A stretch of 64,000 nt of DNA from Cupriavidus necator (GCF_013141915.1 NZ_SROX01000012.1:62001-126000), one strand, 5' to 3'; positions 32,116 to 41,432 are shown, counted from the stretch's first letter. A program made the numbers and translations. The notes: generated from the letters alone by a model not told the origin.

Positions 32116-33525
32116 ATGAACTCGACCCCCGCCCAGCCGCAAGCCGGCACCGCTTTCTCCGCCCTGCCGTTGTCGCCCGCCATGCTCGCCACGCTGGCGC
32201 AGCTCGGCTATGACGAAATGACGCCGATCCAGGCGGCCAGCCTGCCGATCACACTGGCGGGCCAGGACCTGGTGGCGCAGGCCAAGACCGGCAGTGGCAA
32301 GACCGCGGCGTTCGGGCTGGCGCTGCTGCACCGGCTCGATCCGCGCCGCTTCGACGTGCAGGCCATGGTGCTGTGCCCCACGCGCGAGCTGGCCGACCAG
32401 GTTACGCAGGAAATCCGCCGCCTGGCGCGTGCCGAAGAGAACATCAAGGTGCTGACGCTATGCGGCGGCGCGCCGATGCGCCCGCAGGTCGACAGCCTGA
32501 TCCACGGCGCGCATATCGTGGTCGGCACGCCGGGCCGCATCCTGGACCACATCGATCGCGGCAGCCTGGACCTGTCCGGCATCAGCACGCTGGTGCTGGA
32601 CGAGGCCGACCGCATGCTTGACATGGGTTTCTTCGACGATATCGCCTATGTGGCCAGCCGTTGCCCCAAGGAGCGCCAGACCCTGCTGTTTTCCGCGACC
32701 TACCCGCCCGGCATCGACAAGCTCAGCCACCGCTTCCTGCGCCAGCCAAAGTCGCTGAAGCTGGAGGCCACGCACGACAACAGCACCATCCGCCAGCGCT
32801 TCTATGAAGTGGAGGAAGGCGAGCGCCTGAATGCGGTGGGGCGGCTGCTGGACCACTTCCGGCCGGCCAGCACGCTGGCCTTCTGCAATACCAAGGCGCG
32901 CTGCCGCGACCTGGTGGAACTGCTGCGCGCGCAGGGCTACCAGGCGCTGGCGCTGCACGGCGAACTGGAGCAGCGCGAGCGCGACCAGGTGCTGGTTCAG
33001 TTTGCCAACCGCAGCTGCTCGGTGCTGGTAGCCACCGACGTGGCCGCGCGCGGGCTCGATATCGCCCAGCTGGAGGCGGTGATCAATGTCGAGATCACCC
33101 CCGACCCGGAAGTCCATGTGCACCGTATTGGCCGCACCGGGCGCGCCGACCAGGAGGGCTGGGCCTTCAGCCTGGTCAGCATGGACGAGATGGGACGCGT
33201 GGGCAACCTGGAGCAGCACCACGGCGGCGAGTTCGAATGGCATCCGCTGGCGGAGTTGACGCCGGCCAGCACGGACCGCCTGCTGCCGCCGATGGTGACG
33301 CTGCAGATGCTGGGCGGCCGCAAGGAGAAGATTCGCCCCGGCGACATCCTCGGCGCGCTGACCGGCGAGGCCGGCTTTGCCAAGGAGCAGATCGGCAAGA
33401 TCAACGTGTTGGACATGTCGACCTATATCGCCGTGGAACGCAGCATCGCGCGCGAGGCGGTGAAGCGGCTCAATGCCGGCAAGGTCAAGGGCAAGAAGGT
33501 GAAAGTGCGGCTGCTGGCGGAGTAA
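32116..33525 (+). CDS. dbpA: ATP-dependent RNA helicase DbpA
   Basis: A 469-residue DEAD-box protein with all motifs: Q motif MTPIQAASLP, AKTGSGKT (Walker A), PTRELA, TPGR, DEAD in VLDEADRMLD, SAT, ATDVAARGLD and HRIGRTGR. The last 75 residues are the DbpA RNA-binding domain (VTLQMLGGRKEKIRPGDILG, LTGEAGF, IGKINVLDMSTYIAV). In E. coli this domain binds hairpin 92 of 23S rRNA and directs the helicase to 50S subunit assembly. Both halves are complete, so this is a true DbpA rather than a generic RhlE-type helicase. Confidence 0.93.
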   Translation: MNSTPAQPQAGTAFSALPLSPAMLATLAQLGYDEMTPIQAASLPITLAGQDLVAQAKTGSGKTAAFGLALLHRLDPRRFDVQAMVLCPTRELADQVTQEIRRLARAEENIKVLTLCGGAPMRPQVDSLIHGAHIVVGTPGRILDHIDRGSLDLSGISTLVLDEADRMLDMGFFDDIAYVASRCPKERQTLLFSATYPPGIDKLSHRFLRQPKSLKLEATHDNSTIRQRFYEVEEGERLNAVGRLLDHFRPASTLAFCNTKARCRDLVELLRAQGYQALALHGELEQRERDQVLVQFANRSCSVLVATDVAARGLDIAQLEAVINVEITPDPEVHVHRIGRTGRADQEGWAFSLVSMDEMGRVGNLEQHHGGEFEWHPLAELTPASTDRLLPPMVTLQMLGGRKEKIRPGDILGALTGEAGFAKEQIGKINVLDMSTYIAVERSIAREAVKRLNAGKVKGKKVKVRLLAE

Positions 33526-33682
33526 GTCGCCAACCGCCAGTAATGGGTGCGCCACACACCTTGCTTACAAAGATTAGCGTAAGTCACCCTGTAAGCCGGC
33601 GCATTCCTTTGCTACTCTGGTTCCATTGGCAACAAGCCAGGTAGCGCCAGCCGCATGTTTCTAGACGGAAGAGGAGTTGGTG

Positions 33683-34123
33683 ATGAAAACCGCACGCCAG
33701 GTTCTGGAGTCCAAGCCGAGTCAGGCCATCTACAGTATTCCCCCCACGGCGACCGTTTACGCCGCGCTGCAGCTGATGGCCGAGAAAGGTATCGGTGCGC
33801 TGCTGGTGATCGAGCATGGCGAAATCAAGGGCATCCTCAGCGAGCGCGACTACGCGCGCAAGGTGATCCTGATGCAGCGCACCTCGCGCGAGACGCTGGT
33901 GCGCGACATCATGACCAACGCCGTCATCTACGTCAGCGCCAACCAGACCACTGACGAATGCATGGCGCTGATGACCCGGCACCGGCTGCGCCACCTGCCG
34001 GTGATGCAGGGTGACGAACTGATCGGCATGCTGTCGATCGGCGACCTGGTCAAGGACATCATTTCCGAACAGCAGTTCATCATCGAGCAGCTGGAGCATT
34101 ACATCACCGGCGGCGGACATTAG
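33683..34123 (+). CDS. Tandem CBS-domain protein
   Basis: A 146-residue protein made of two CBS motifs: the first has YSIPPTATVYAALQLMAEKG and IKGILSERDYARKV; the second DIMTNAVIYVSANQTTDECM, HRLRHLPVMQ and LIGMLSIGDLVKDII. Such stand-alone pairs bind adenine nucleotides or SAM and act as energy sensors. The ATG at 33683 has GAGGAG six bases upstream; the in-frame TTG and GTG just before it do not. A 7-base inverted repeat (GCTTACA, TGTAAGC) lies about 90-120 bases upstream. The partner is unknown. Confidence 0.9.
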   Translation: MKTARQVLESKPSQAIYSIPPTATVYAALQLMAEKGIGALLVIEHGEIKGILSERDYARKVILMQRTSRETLVRDIMTNAVIYVSANQTTDECMALMTRHRLRHLPVMQGDELIGMLSIGDLVKDIISEQQFIIEQLEHYITGGGH

Positions 34124-34358
34124 CGTTTCATGGGTCGCTGCCCGGCCCTGATGGCGAAGGCAGCGGCTGCCGCGGGGGCCCGTGTCCAACCGGCCAGATC
34201 CCGCCGCAAGCACGATATGCGCTGGCCGCATATAATTATGCGTTCGCTGAATTAGGCCGACCGCCCCGGCATCACGCCCCCCTCGCGCGGTTCCCGGCCG
34301 AGATTCCCCGCATTCGACGTTGCTTTCGCCGCACATTGCTGCGGCTTTGTGCTTGCCC

Positions 34359-35936
34359 ATGTCTTCGCCCGCTTCCGCCGCATCGCCTGTTTCGCCAACC
34401 CCCGGCAACACCACCGCCCTGCCCGTCCACGATCACCGCGCGGTGATGCGCGTGATCGGCGGCATCGTGCTGTGCATCCTGCTGGCCGCGCTCGACCAGA
34501 CCGTGGTGATCCCCGCGGTGCCGGCGATCGCCAATGACCTGAACGGCTTCGGCCACCTGTCCTGGATCGTCACGGCCTACCTGATCGTGTCGACGGTGAC
34601 CACGCCGCTGTACGGCAAGCTTTCAGACAGCTTCGGGCGGCGGCGCCTGCTGATGGTGGCGATCACGCTGTTTATCGGCGCCTCCGTTGCGTGCGCGCTG
34701 GCGCAGACGCTGGGACAGCTGATTCTGTTTCGCGCCTTGCAGGGCGTGGGCGGCGGCGGGCTGATGTCGCTGGCGCAGGCCGCTATCGCCGACGTGGTGG
34801 CGCCGCGCCAGCGCGGGCGTTACCAGGGCTACCTGGCCACCGTGTGGGCGGTGGCGTCGATCGCCGGACCGCTGGTGGGCGGCTGGGTCTCCGACCACAT
34901 GTCGTGGCGCTGGCTGTTCTGGGTCAATGTGCCGCTGGGCCTGCTGGCCATGTTCATGTGCTACCGCGGGCTGGCCATGCTGCCCGCGCGCGGCGGGCGT
35001 GCGCGAGTCGACTGGCTGGGCGCGCTGCTGCTGGCGGTAGCCATCGTCGCCTTCCTGCTGGCGATGAGCTGGGGCGGCGACGTCTACGACTGGCTCTCGC
35101 CGGAACTGGCCGCCCTGCTGCTGGCCGCGGTCGCCGCCGTGCTGCTGCTGGCCTGGCAGGAACGCCGCGCGGCGGACCCGATGCTGCCGCCGCGCCTGTT
35201 CGCCAACCGTGCCTATGTGCTCGGGGTGGCCGCGTCGGCGCTGGCCGCGCTCGACATCTTCCTGTGCATCTTCGCCCTGCCCCTGCACTTCCAGCTGGTG
35301 CGCGGCGCCGATGCGTCGACCTCCGGCCTGCTGGTGATGCCGTTCCTGCTGGCAACGGTGGCGGGCAATTTCATCGTGGCGTGGCTGGCGCCGCGCGTGG
35401 GCCGCATGCGGGGCATCCTGACCGCGGGCTATATCGCCGGCGCGCTGGGGCTTACCGTGCTGGCGCTGGTGACCCCCGGCGTGCCGCTGGCGGTGGTGCT
35501 GGGGGCGATGACGCTGGCCGGCGTGGGCCTGGGCATCACCATGGTGTCGACGCTCATGAGCGTGCAGAACACGCTGGAGCGCCGCGATACCGGCGCCGGC
35601 ACCGGCGCGCTGCTGGTGCTGCGCTCGCTCGGCAGCGCGCTGGGCGGCGCCCTGGCCGGCACGCTGCTGACGCTGGAATTCCGCCATGCGCTGGCGGCCT
35701 CGGGAATCACGCAAGCGCTGGACCTGGGCGCGCTGCGCCATGGCAGCGAGGCCTTCGCGCAGCTGTCGCCATCGGTGCGCGCGGTGCTGGCCGGGGGCGT
35801 CGAATCCGGCTTTCACCTGATCTTTGCGGTGGGTGCCGCAGCGGCAGTGCTGGCGCTGCTGATCGTGCGCCGCATGCCGGACGTGGAGCTGCGCAGCAGC
35901 GTCACCGAGCACGCCGCCACGCTGGCAATGGACTGA
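34359..35936 (+). CDS. DHA2-type (EmrB/QacA) MFS efflux transporter
   Basis: A 525-residue protein with about 14 hydrophobic segments. Helix 1 carries LLAALDQTVVIPAVPAIAND, the DHA2 motif, followed by YGKLSDSFGRRRLL (motif A) and, in helix 5, SIAGPLVGGWVSDHMSWRW (motif C, typical of drug/H+ antiporters). It probably exports toxic organic compounds by proton antiport. A TATAAT sequence (34231-34236) about 125 bases upstream could be its -10 box. No periplasmic adaptor gene is present, so it is likely a stand-alone pump. Confidence 0.88.
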   Translation: MSSPASAASPVSPTPGNTTALPVHDHRAVMRVIGGIVLCILLAALDQTVVIPAVPAIANDLNGFGHLSWIVTAYLIVSTVTTPLYGKLSDSFGRRRLLMVAITLFIGASVACALAQTLGQLILFRALQGVGGGGLMSLAQAAIADVVAPRQRGRYQGYLATVWAVASIAGPLVGGWVSDHMSWRWLFWVNVPLGLLAMFMCYRGLAMLPARGGRARVDWLGALLLAVAIVAFLLAMSWGGDVYDWLSPELAALLLAAVAAVLLLAWQERRAADPMLPPRLFANRAYVLGVAASALAALDIFLCIFALPLHFQLVRGADASTSGLLVMPFLLATVAGNFIVAWLAPRVGRMRGILTAGYIAGALGLTVLALVTPGVPLAVVLGAMTLAGVGLGITMVSTLMSVQNTLERRDTGAGTGALLVLRSLGSALGGALAGTLLTLEFRHALAASGITQALDLGALRHGSEAFAQLSPSVRAVLAGGVESGFHLIFAVGAAAAVLALLIVRRMPDVELRSSVTEHAATLAMD

Positions 35937-36036
35937 GGGACTGAGCGGACGGAACACGCGTCGCATCCGGCAGGCCGCCATCGGCGTAAACTACGCGTAC
36001 CCGATACCGCGAGCCGACCACCGGAGCCCCGTCGCC

Positions 36037-36666
36037 ATGCGCCCTCGCCCCCTGCCTTCCCGCCAGTCCGTTTTCCTGTCCGCCGCCGTCATGTTGGCGG
36101 CGGCGAGCGCAAGCCTGTTGCCGGCACCGCTGCGTGCCGCCGACCCGCCTGCCGTCCCTGCCCTCCCTGGCGCCGCTGGCGCCTGCCCGGCCTCGCTCAA
36201 CTTCACCTTCCCGCGCCTGCAGGACGATGCGCCACAGAACTTGTGCCAGTACGCGGGCAAGGTGGTGCTGGTGGTCAATACCGCCAGCTATTGCGGCTTC
36301 ACGCCGCAATACGAAGGACTCGAGGCGCTGTACGCCAGGTACGGCGCGCGCGGGCTGGTGGTGCTGGGCTTCCCGTCCAATGACTTCTCGCAGGAGCCGG
36401 GCTCGCAGAAAGAGATCGCGGACTTTTGCTACAACACCTACGGCGTCAAGTTCCCGATGCTCGGCAAGTCGCACGTGCGCGGCAGCGAGGCCAACCCGAT
36501 GTACGCGCTGCTGGCCAGGCAGACCGGCACCGCGCCGAAATGGAATTTCTACAAGTACCTGATCGGTCGCGACGGCAAGGTGGTCGCCAGCTACGGCAGC
36601 CGCACCGCACCGGACGACAAGGCGCTGGTGGCCAAGATCGAAGCGCTGCTCGGCGCGCCACGCTGA
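36037..36666 (+). CDS. Exported glutathione peroxidase-family protein
   Basis: A 209-residue protein with an N-terminal signal peptide (SVFLSAAVMLAAASASLLPA) and a thioredoxin-fold peroxidase domain from about residue 50. The peroxidatic residue is Cys86 in NTASYCGFTPQY (Cys, not selenocysteine). GFPSNDFSQEPGS and KWNFYKYLIGRDG supply the remaining catalytic region, with Asp116 where animal enzymes have Gln and Trp169 conserved. The signal peptide distinguishes it from the usual cytoplasmic BsaA type; it probably removes peroxides in the periplasm using a thioredoxin-like donor. It is convergent with the GST gene. Confidence 0.88.
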   Translation: MRPRPLPSRQSVFLSAAVMLAAASASLLPAPLRAADPPAVPALPGAAGACPASLNFTFPRLQDDAPQNLCQYAGKVVLVVNTASYCGFTPQYEGLEALYARYGARGLVVLGFPSNDFSQEPGSQKEIADFCYNTYGVKFPMLGKSHVRGSEANPMYALLARQTGTAPKWNFYKYLIGRDGKVVASYGSRTAPDDKALVAKIEALLGAPR

Positions 36667-36691
36667 GCAGCGCTTTGTCGCGCGGCCGGGC

Positions 36692-37318
36692 TCAGTCGCG
36701 CACCAGTCCTTCCGCCCGCATCGCTTCCTGCACCGCGGGCCGCGCGGCAACGCGCGACAGGTATTGCTGCAGCGCCGGGTAGTCGTTGAGCGGCAGCTTC
36801 AGGATGCGGGCCCAGCCGACGATGGTGAAGCAGTACGCGTCGGCCACCGTGAAGGCGTCGCCGGTCAGGAACTGGCGGGTTTGCAGGTGCTGGTCCAGTT
36901 CGGCAAAGCGGCGGTGCAGCTTGGCCTTGCATTCGTCCTGCGTGCTTTGCGCGGTTTCCTTGTGCCACAGCCAGGGGCTGAAGACCTTGTGCAATTCCGT
37001 CGACACCAGCGTGATCCAGCCGGTGGCTTCCAGGCGCTCGCGGGTGCCGGTAGCGGGCAGCAACGCGCGTTCGGGGACCAGGTCGGCGATGTATTGCAGC
37101 AGCGACGCCACTTCGGTATGGCGGGAACCGTCGTCCAGCTGCAGCAGCGGCACGTAGCCGCGCGGGTTGATGGTGTAGTAGTCGTCGGTGCCGTTTTCCG
37201 GCACGGCGAGCTTGTGGTGGTGCAGGTCGACCCTGGCCAGCGTGACCGGCAGGCGGGCTTCGCGCAGCGCGATATGGACGGCCATCGAGCAGACGCCGGG
37301 AGTGTAGTAGAGCTTCAT
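36692..37318 (-). CDS. Glutathione S-transferase
   Basis: A 208-residue GST. The N-terminal thioredoxin-like domain has KLYYTPGVCSMAVHIALREA with Cys10, typical of bacterial beta-class enzymes, then INPRGYVPLLQLDDG and TEVASLLQYIAD for glutathione binding. The helical C-terminal domain includes FLTGDAFTVADAYCF, the conserved N-capping motif. The role is detoxification by glutathione conjugation or reduction; the substrate is unknown. It is a single gene. Confidence 0.92.
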   Translation of the reverse strand: MKLYYTPGVCSMAVHIALREARLPVTLARVDLHHHKLAVPENGTDDYYTINPRGYVPLLQLDDGSRHTEVASLLQYIADLVPERALLPATGTRERLEATGWITLVSTELHKVFSPWLWHKETAQSTQDECKAKLHRRFAELDQHLQTRQFLTGDAFTVADAYCFTIVGWARILKLPLNDYPALQQYLSRVAARPAVQEAMRAEGLVRD

Positions 37319-37455
37319 CGCGATCCTGTAGTGGTTGCCAGGCCGCCACGCCCATGTGGCGGCCGTGCAGGCAGTCTAGGATCGCGGCTCTTGTGCAGCA
37401 ATGCGCGTCCTTGCGGACGCGCATTGCAGATCTGCACAGGACTTCTGACGCCGGC

Positions 37456-38184
37456 TTACTCGACTTCGCGGAACAGGCGGCCCCAGCCGCGCAGTTCGCG
37501 CGTGTCCACGCCGCACAGGCGCAGCGACTTCCATACCACGGTGGAGATGGTGTCGTACAGCGGGATGCCGGTTTCAGCCTCCAGTTCTTCGGCCAGGTGT
37601 GCCGCGCGCAGGTTGGTGCAGAACGTGGTGATGGCCTGCGGCTGGTGCTGCGCCAGTCCGCGCACCATGTCGCGGATGGTGTCTTCCTCGACCTCGGCAA
37701 AGCTGTAGTTGACGTGCAGGTCGAGGTGGCTCTCGGCGACGCAGTGGAAGCCGCTGCGCTCGTAGTTGGCGATGATGCGTTGCTGTACGTCGTCCAGGTA
37801 CGGCGTGGCCAGGCCGAAGTTGCGCGCGCCGGTCTTTTCCAGGATCTCGTTGAGCGCCAGCACCGAGGTGGTGGCCGGGATGCCGGTGGCTTCAGTGATC
37901 TGCTTGCACAGCGCTTCATCCTTGTCGAAGCCCAGCCACCCGGAAGAGGTGCCGTTCCAGGCGATGACATCGACGCGCGCGTCGGCCAGCAGGCTGGCGG
38001 CGGCCAGGATCTTGTCCAGGTTGAACTGGCCCAGCGCCTGGTCGCGCAGCGAGATCTCGGTCACGGTGAAGCGCGAGAAATGCGCGCTGACATGGGGCAG
38101 GCCGGCGACCATCGCGCTGGTAATCGGTTCGAGCGCGGTGTTGGAAGACGGCGTCAGCATGCCGAGTCGGATTTGCTTGGTCAT
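37456..38184 (-). CDS. Maleate isomerase/arylmalonate decarboxylase-like enzyme
   Basis: A 242-residue protein of the Asp/Glu racemase superfamily. The N-terminus IRLGMLTPSSNTALEPIT matches the maleate cis-trans isomerase group. The second catalytic cysteine is present (Cys189 in TTFCTNL), but the position of the first is Gly78 (AWNGTSSGW). Racemases and maleate isomerases carry Cys at both places; arylmalonate decarboxylase has Gly at the first and Cys at the second. A decarboxylase-like or altered activity is therefore possible. It sits before an MFS transporter gene on the same strand, which suggests a role in breaking down an imported carboxylate. Confidence 0.8.
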   Translation of the reverse strand: MTKQIRLGMLTPSSNTALEPITSAMVAGLPHVSAHFSRFTVTEISLRDQALGQFNLDKILAAASLLADARVDVIAWNGTSSGWLGFDKDEALCKQITEATGIPATTSVLALNEILEKTGARNFGLATPYLDDVQQRIIANYERSGFHCVAESHLDLHVNYSFAEVEEDTIRDMVRGLAQHQPQAITTFCTNLRAAHLAEELEAETGIPLYDTISTVVWKSLRLCGVDTRELRGWGRLFREVE

Positions 38185-38275
38185 TTGCTTTTGTCTCAGG
38201 AGTAAGTGCGCGCGCCGGGACGTTGCCGGCGCCTTACGCGGGTTTCTTTGCGGAACTCGGTGATCCGACGGATCT

Positions 38276-39574
38276 TCAGACCGGAATCTTAGTCTCGTAG
38301 TCGATCGCGGTGGAAGCCAGCAGCAGGCCCACGCCGGCCGCGGCGAAGAACATCAGCGCGAGGAAGTACGAGCCGGTGAACTGCACGATCATGCCGACGA
38401 TGATCGGCACCGAGATGCCGCCGATATTGCCGCCGAGGTTCATCACGCCGCCCAGGAAGCCGACCTTGTTGCGCGTGCCCAGCATCGACGGCACGCACCA
38501 GAACAGGCCACACCAGCGCAGGAAGAACAGCGTGGACGACAGCAGCACGACCACCACCACCGGGTCGGTGACATAGGCCACCGAGAAGATCGATGCCGTG
38601 GCCACTACCGCGGCGATGCCGAACAGCGTGCGCATCACCACATTGGGCCGGCCGCCGGCTTCCTTCCATTTGTCGGCGATCCAGCCGCCGATCAGTTCGC
38701 CGACGAAGCCGCTGAAGAAGATGATGAAGCTGGCGCCGCCCATCTGCTTGATGTCGAAGCCGTGCACCTTGTTCAGGTAGTTGGGCATCCAGGTCAGCAG
38801 GCCGTAGAACACGGTGTTAAAGCACATCCAGCCGATCGCCATGCACCACACCGAGCGGTACTTGAAGAAGTCGAGCGCGCGGCCTGACAGGTTGGCCGGC
38901 TCGGCACGGTGTTCATTGGCCAGCGCTTCCTCGATGTAGCGTGCTTCCAGTTCATTGACGCCGCGGTGCTCGCGCGGGGAGTTGCGCACGTAGTACCAGG
39001 CCAGCGCGCCGGCCAGCACCGTGCCGACGCCGGCGACGATAAAGGCCAGGCGCCATGAGCCCAGCGAGGCGATCAGCCACGTGATGATGATCGCGCCCAG
39101 TGCCGCGCCCAGCGGCGCGCCGCCGTCCAGCAGGGTGGCGCCGCGGCCGCGCTCGTTCTGCGTCATCCAGATCGCATTGAGCTTGCCGCCGGCCGGGTAG
39201 ATCGGCGCCTCCGCCGCGCCCAGGCCCAGCCGCGTGAGCAGCAGTGCTGTCGCGTTGGTGGTGAATGCCGCCACGGCTTGGGCAATGCCCCAGAACACGG
39301 TGGCGCACGCAATCACGATGCGCGGCTTGTACTTGTCGGCCAGCATGCCGCCCGGTACCTGCATCAGCGCGTAGGTCCAGAAGAAGGAGCTGAGGATCAG
39401 GCCCTGCATGGTGGGACTGAGGTCGAACTCCTTGGCGATCAGCGGCATCGCCACCGACAGCGAGGCGCGATCGATGTAATTGATCGCGATGAGAAACAGC
39501 ATCATCAAAAAAATCTTCCAGCGCACCGAGGTCCTGGCCTCGGTGACCACTGTTGCCCGCGTTGTCGTCTGCAT
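38276..39574 (-). CDS. MFS transporter, anion:cation symporter type
   Basis: A 432-residue, 12-helix protein. Helix 1 has FLIAINYIDRASLSVAMPLI, followed by GGMLADKYKPRIVI (motif A variant) and LGLGAAEAPIYPAGGKLNAIWM, which place it among glucarate/galactonate/phthalate-type symporters. It lies upstream of the isomerase-like gene on the same strand and is divergent from a GntR regulator and an FAH-family gene. It probably imports the organic acid processed by those enzymes. Confidence 0.88.
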   Translation of the reverse strand: MQTTTRATVVTEARTSVRWKIFLMMLFLIAINYIDRASLSVAMPLIAKEFDLSPTMQGLILSSFFWTYALMQVPGGMLADKYKPRIVIACATVFWGIAQAVAAFTTNATALLLTRLGLGAAEAPIYPAGGKLNAIWMTQNERGRGATLLDGGAPLGAALGAIIITWLIASLGSWRLAFIVAGVGTVLAGALAWYYVRNSPREHRGVNELEARYIEEALANEHRAEPANLSGRALDFFKYRSVWCMAIGWMCFNTVFYGLLTWMPNYLNKVHGFDIKQMGGASFIIFFSGFVGELIGGWIADKWKEAGGRPNVVMRTLFGIAAVVATASIFSVAYVTDPVVVVVLLSSTLFFLRWCGLFWCVPSMLGTRNKVGFLGGVMNLGGNIGGISVPIIVGMIVQFTGSYFLALMFFAAAGVGLLLASTAIDYETKIPV

Positions 39575-39657
39575 GACGTTCGTCTCCTGTTTCGTCCTTT
39601 GGTTGAGGCAGTTCTAATGGTTGTCGCGCAACAGGCCGGAGTATAGGATACGTAATC

Positions 39658-39667
39658 TGTAATTACA
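39658..39667. promoter_or_regulatory. Candidate GntR operator
   Basis: TGTAATTACA is a perfect 10-base palindrome in the AT-rich gap between the divergent MFS and GntR genes, about 85 bases upstream of the transporter start. Length and symmetry suit GntR-family binding. Confidence 0.5.
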
Positions 39668-39762
39668 ACGCGTGTAAGTCATTGATTTTACGATGTTGCG
39701 GATGCACAATTTCGGGGTGTGGTAGCCTTGCTGTGGTGCATTTCCCCATTTTGGTGACGTCT

Positions 39763-40482
39763 GTGACACAAACGCTTTCCCCTTCCGCGCGCCTGCGCAC
39801 GCTTGGCATGTCGGCCGAAATCGCCGCGCGGTTGCGCACCATGATCGAAGAGGGCGAATTGCCGCCCGGCGCGCGCATCGATGAACGGGCCTTCTGCGAG
39901 ACCTTCGATGTCTCCAAGACGCCGCTGCGTGAGGCGCTGAAGGTGCTGGTGTCCGAGGGGCTGGTCCTGCACCGGCAGTACATCGGCTACCGGGTGGCGC
40001 CGCTGGACCTGGAAGAACTTCGCGCCACCTTCGAGACCCTGCACGGCCTGGAGGTGCTGGCGGGCGAACTGGCGGCGCAGCGGCTGGGCGCGGCGGCCAT
40101 GGCCAAGCTCGAGCGCCGCCACCAGGCCATGATCGACGCCCACGCCGCCGGGCGGCGCACCGACTATTTCCGCATCAACCAGGAAATCCACCAGCTCATC
40201 ATCGACGGCGCCGCCAACCCGGTGCTGGCCAGCATCTACGCCACGCTGATGAGCAAGGTGCACCGCGCGCGCGGCGCCGCCAACGCCGATACCCTGCGCT
40301 GGCAGGAGTCGCATGAGGAACACGAGGCCATCATGGCCGCGCTGCGCGAACCCGGCCGGCCGCGTTTGGCCCAGGTGCTGCGCAGCCACTCCGAGAACAC
40401 CGCCCGGGAAGTGCTGACCGTGGTGGCGCAAACGCTGGCGGAAGGCCATGGGCGCAATGGCGCGCTCAAGCAATCCGCCTGA
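39763..40482 (+). CDS. GntR-family regulator with FCD domain
   Basis: About 239 residues from a GTG start; another GTG nine bases earlier is equally possible, and an ATG at 39808 would shorten it. The winged helix carries LPPGARIDERAFCETFDVSK, then TPLREALKVLVSEGLV; the FCD domain follows with LHGLEVLAGELAAQRL, FRINQEIHQLIIDGAANPVL and HEEHEAIMAALRE, which hold the acidic and His metal ligands. It is divergent from the MFS/isomerase-like pair and upstream of the FAH-family gene; it probably controls both. Confidence 0.9.
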   Translation: MTQTLSPSARLRTLGMSAEIAARLRTMIEEGELPPGARIDERAFCETFDVSKTPLREALKVLVSEGLVLHRQYIGYRVAPLDLEELRATFETLHGLEVLAGELAAQRLGAAAMAKLERRHQAMIDAHAAGRRTDYFRINQEIHQLIIDGAANPVLASIYATLMSKVHRARGAANADTLRWQESHEEHEAIMAALREPGRPRLAQVLRSHSENTAREVLTVVAQTLAEGHGRNGALKQSA

Positions 40483-40514
40483 ACCCCTTAAACATCCACT
40501 ACACCACGACGACG

Positions 40515-41363
40515 ATGAAACTGGTTCGAGTAGGCCACCCGGGCGCCGAGCGCCCCGCCATGATCGATGCGGCAGGCCGCGTGCGCGACCTGTCTGGCGT
40601 GATCTACGATGTCGATGCGACGCAGCTGGCGCCAGCGGCGTTGGACGCGCTTGCACAGGTGGATCCCCAGACCCTGCCTGTCATCGAAGGCGCGCGTTTT
40701 GGCGTGCCCTGGACCGGACTCGGCAAGATCGTCGCGATCGGCCTGAACTATGCCGACCACGCCGCCGAGGCCGGCATGCCGCTGCCGGCCGAGCCGATTG
40801 TGTTTCTCAAGGCCAACAGCTCGCTCAATGGCCCCAACGATGCGGTGATGCTGCCATTCGGCTCGAACAAGACCGACTGGGAAGTGGAGCTGGGCGTGGT
40901 CATCGGCACCGCCGCGCGCAATGTTTCGCGCGAGCAGGCGCTGGAGCACGTGGCCGGCTACTGCGTGGTCAACGACGTCTCGGAGCGCGAGTTCCAGATC
41001 GAGCGCGGCGGCACCTGGGACAAGGGCAAGGGCTGCGATACCTTCTGCCCGGCGGGCCCGTGGCTGGTGACGCGCGACGAAGTGCCGGATCCGCAGGCGC
41101 TGGGGCTATGGCTGGAGGTCAATGGCGAGCGCGTGCAGCAGGGCACCACCGCCACCATGGTGTTCGACGTGGCGACGCTGGTCAGCTATGTCAGCCGCTT
41201 CATGACGCTGCTGCCAGGCGACCTGATCGCAACCGGCACCCCGCCCGGTGTCGGCATGGGCTGCAAGCCGCCGCGTTACCTGAAGGCCGGCGACACCATG
41301 CGCCTGGGCGTGGAGGGGTTGGGCGAGCAGACGCAGCGGGTGGTGGCGTACGGCGAGCGCTGA
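40515..41363 (+). CDS. Fumarylacetoacetate hydrolase-family protein
   Basis: A 282-residue protein with a short N-terminal domain and the FAH catalytic domain (about 70-280). Visible are IVAIGLNYADHAAEAG, PIVFLKANSSLNGPNDAVML, the metal-ligand segment WEVELGVVIG, NDVSEREFQIERGGTWDKGK, and LLPGDLIATGTPPGVGMG. The family includes ureidoglycolate lyase, 2-keto-4-pentenoate hydratase-type enzymes and acylpyruvate hydrolases, which I cannot tell apart here. It follows the GntR gene by 32 bases and likely belongs to the same acid-degradation pathway. Confidence 0.88.
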   Translation: MKLVRVGHPGAERPAMIDAAGRVRDLSGVIYDVDATQLAPAALDALAQVDPQTLPVIEGARFGVPWTGLGKIVAIGLNYADHAAEAGMPLPAEPIVFLKANSSLNGPNDAVMLPFGSNKTDWEVELGVVIGTAARNVSREQALEHVAGYCVVNDVSEREFQIERGGTWDKGKGCDTFCPAGPWLVTRDEVPDPQALGLWLEVNGERVQQGTTATMVFDVATLVSYVSRFMTLLPGDLIATGTPPGVGMGCKPPRYLKAGDTMRLGVEGLGEQTQRVVAYGER

Positions 41364-41394
41364 CAGCGGTCGCCGGAAGGGTTCCCCATCGATA

Positions 41395-41432
41395 CGCTTT
41401 CATACAAAGCGTTGTGTTTCCACACAAAGCGT
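41395..41432. promoter_or_regulatory. Inverted and direct repeats upstream of the M20 gene
   Basis: CGCTTT-CATAC-AAAGCG (41395-41411) is an inverted repeat. The element ACAAAGCGT occurs at 41404-41412 and again at 41424-41432, exactly 20 bases apart, and TTGTGT/ACACAA form a second symmetric pair between them. This is a likely two-site operator for an unidentified regulator, about 135-170 bases upstream of the start. Confidence 0.5.
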
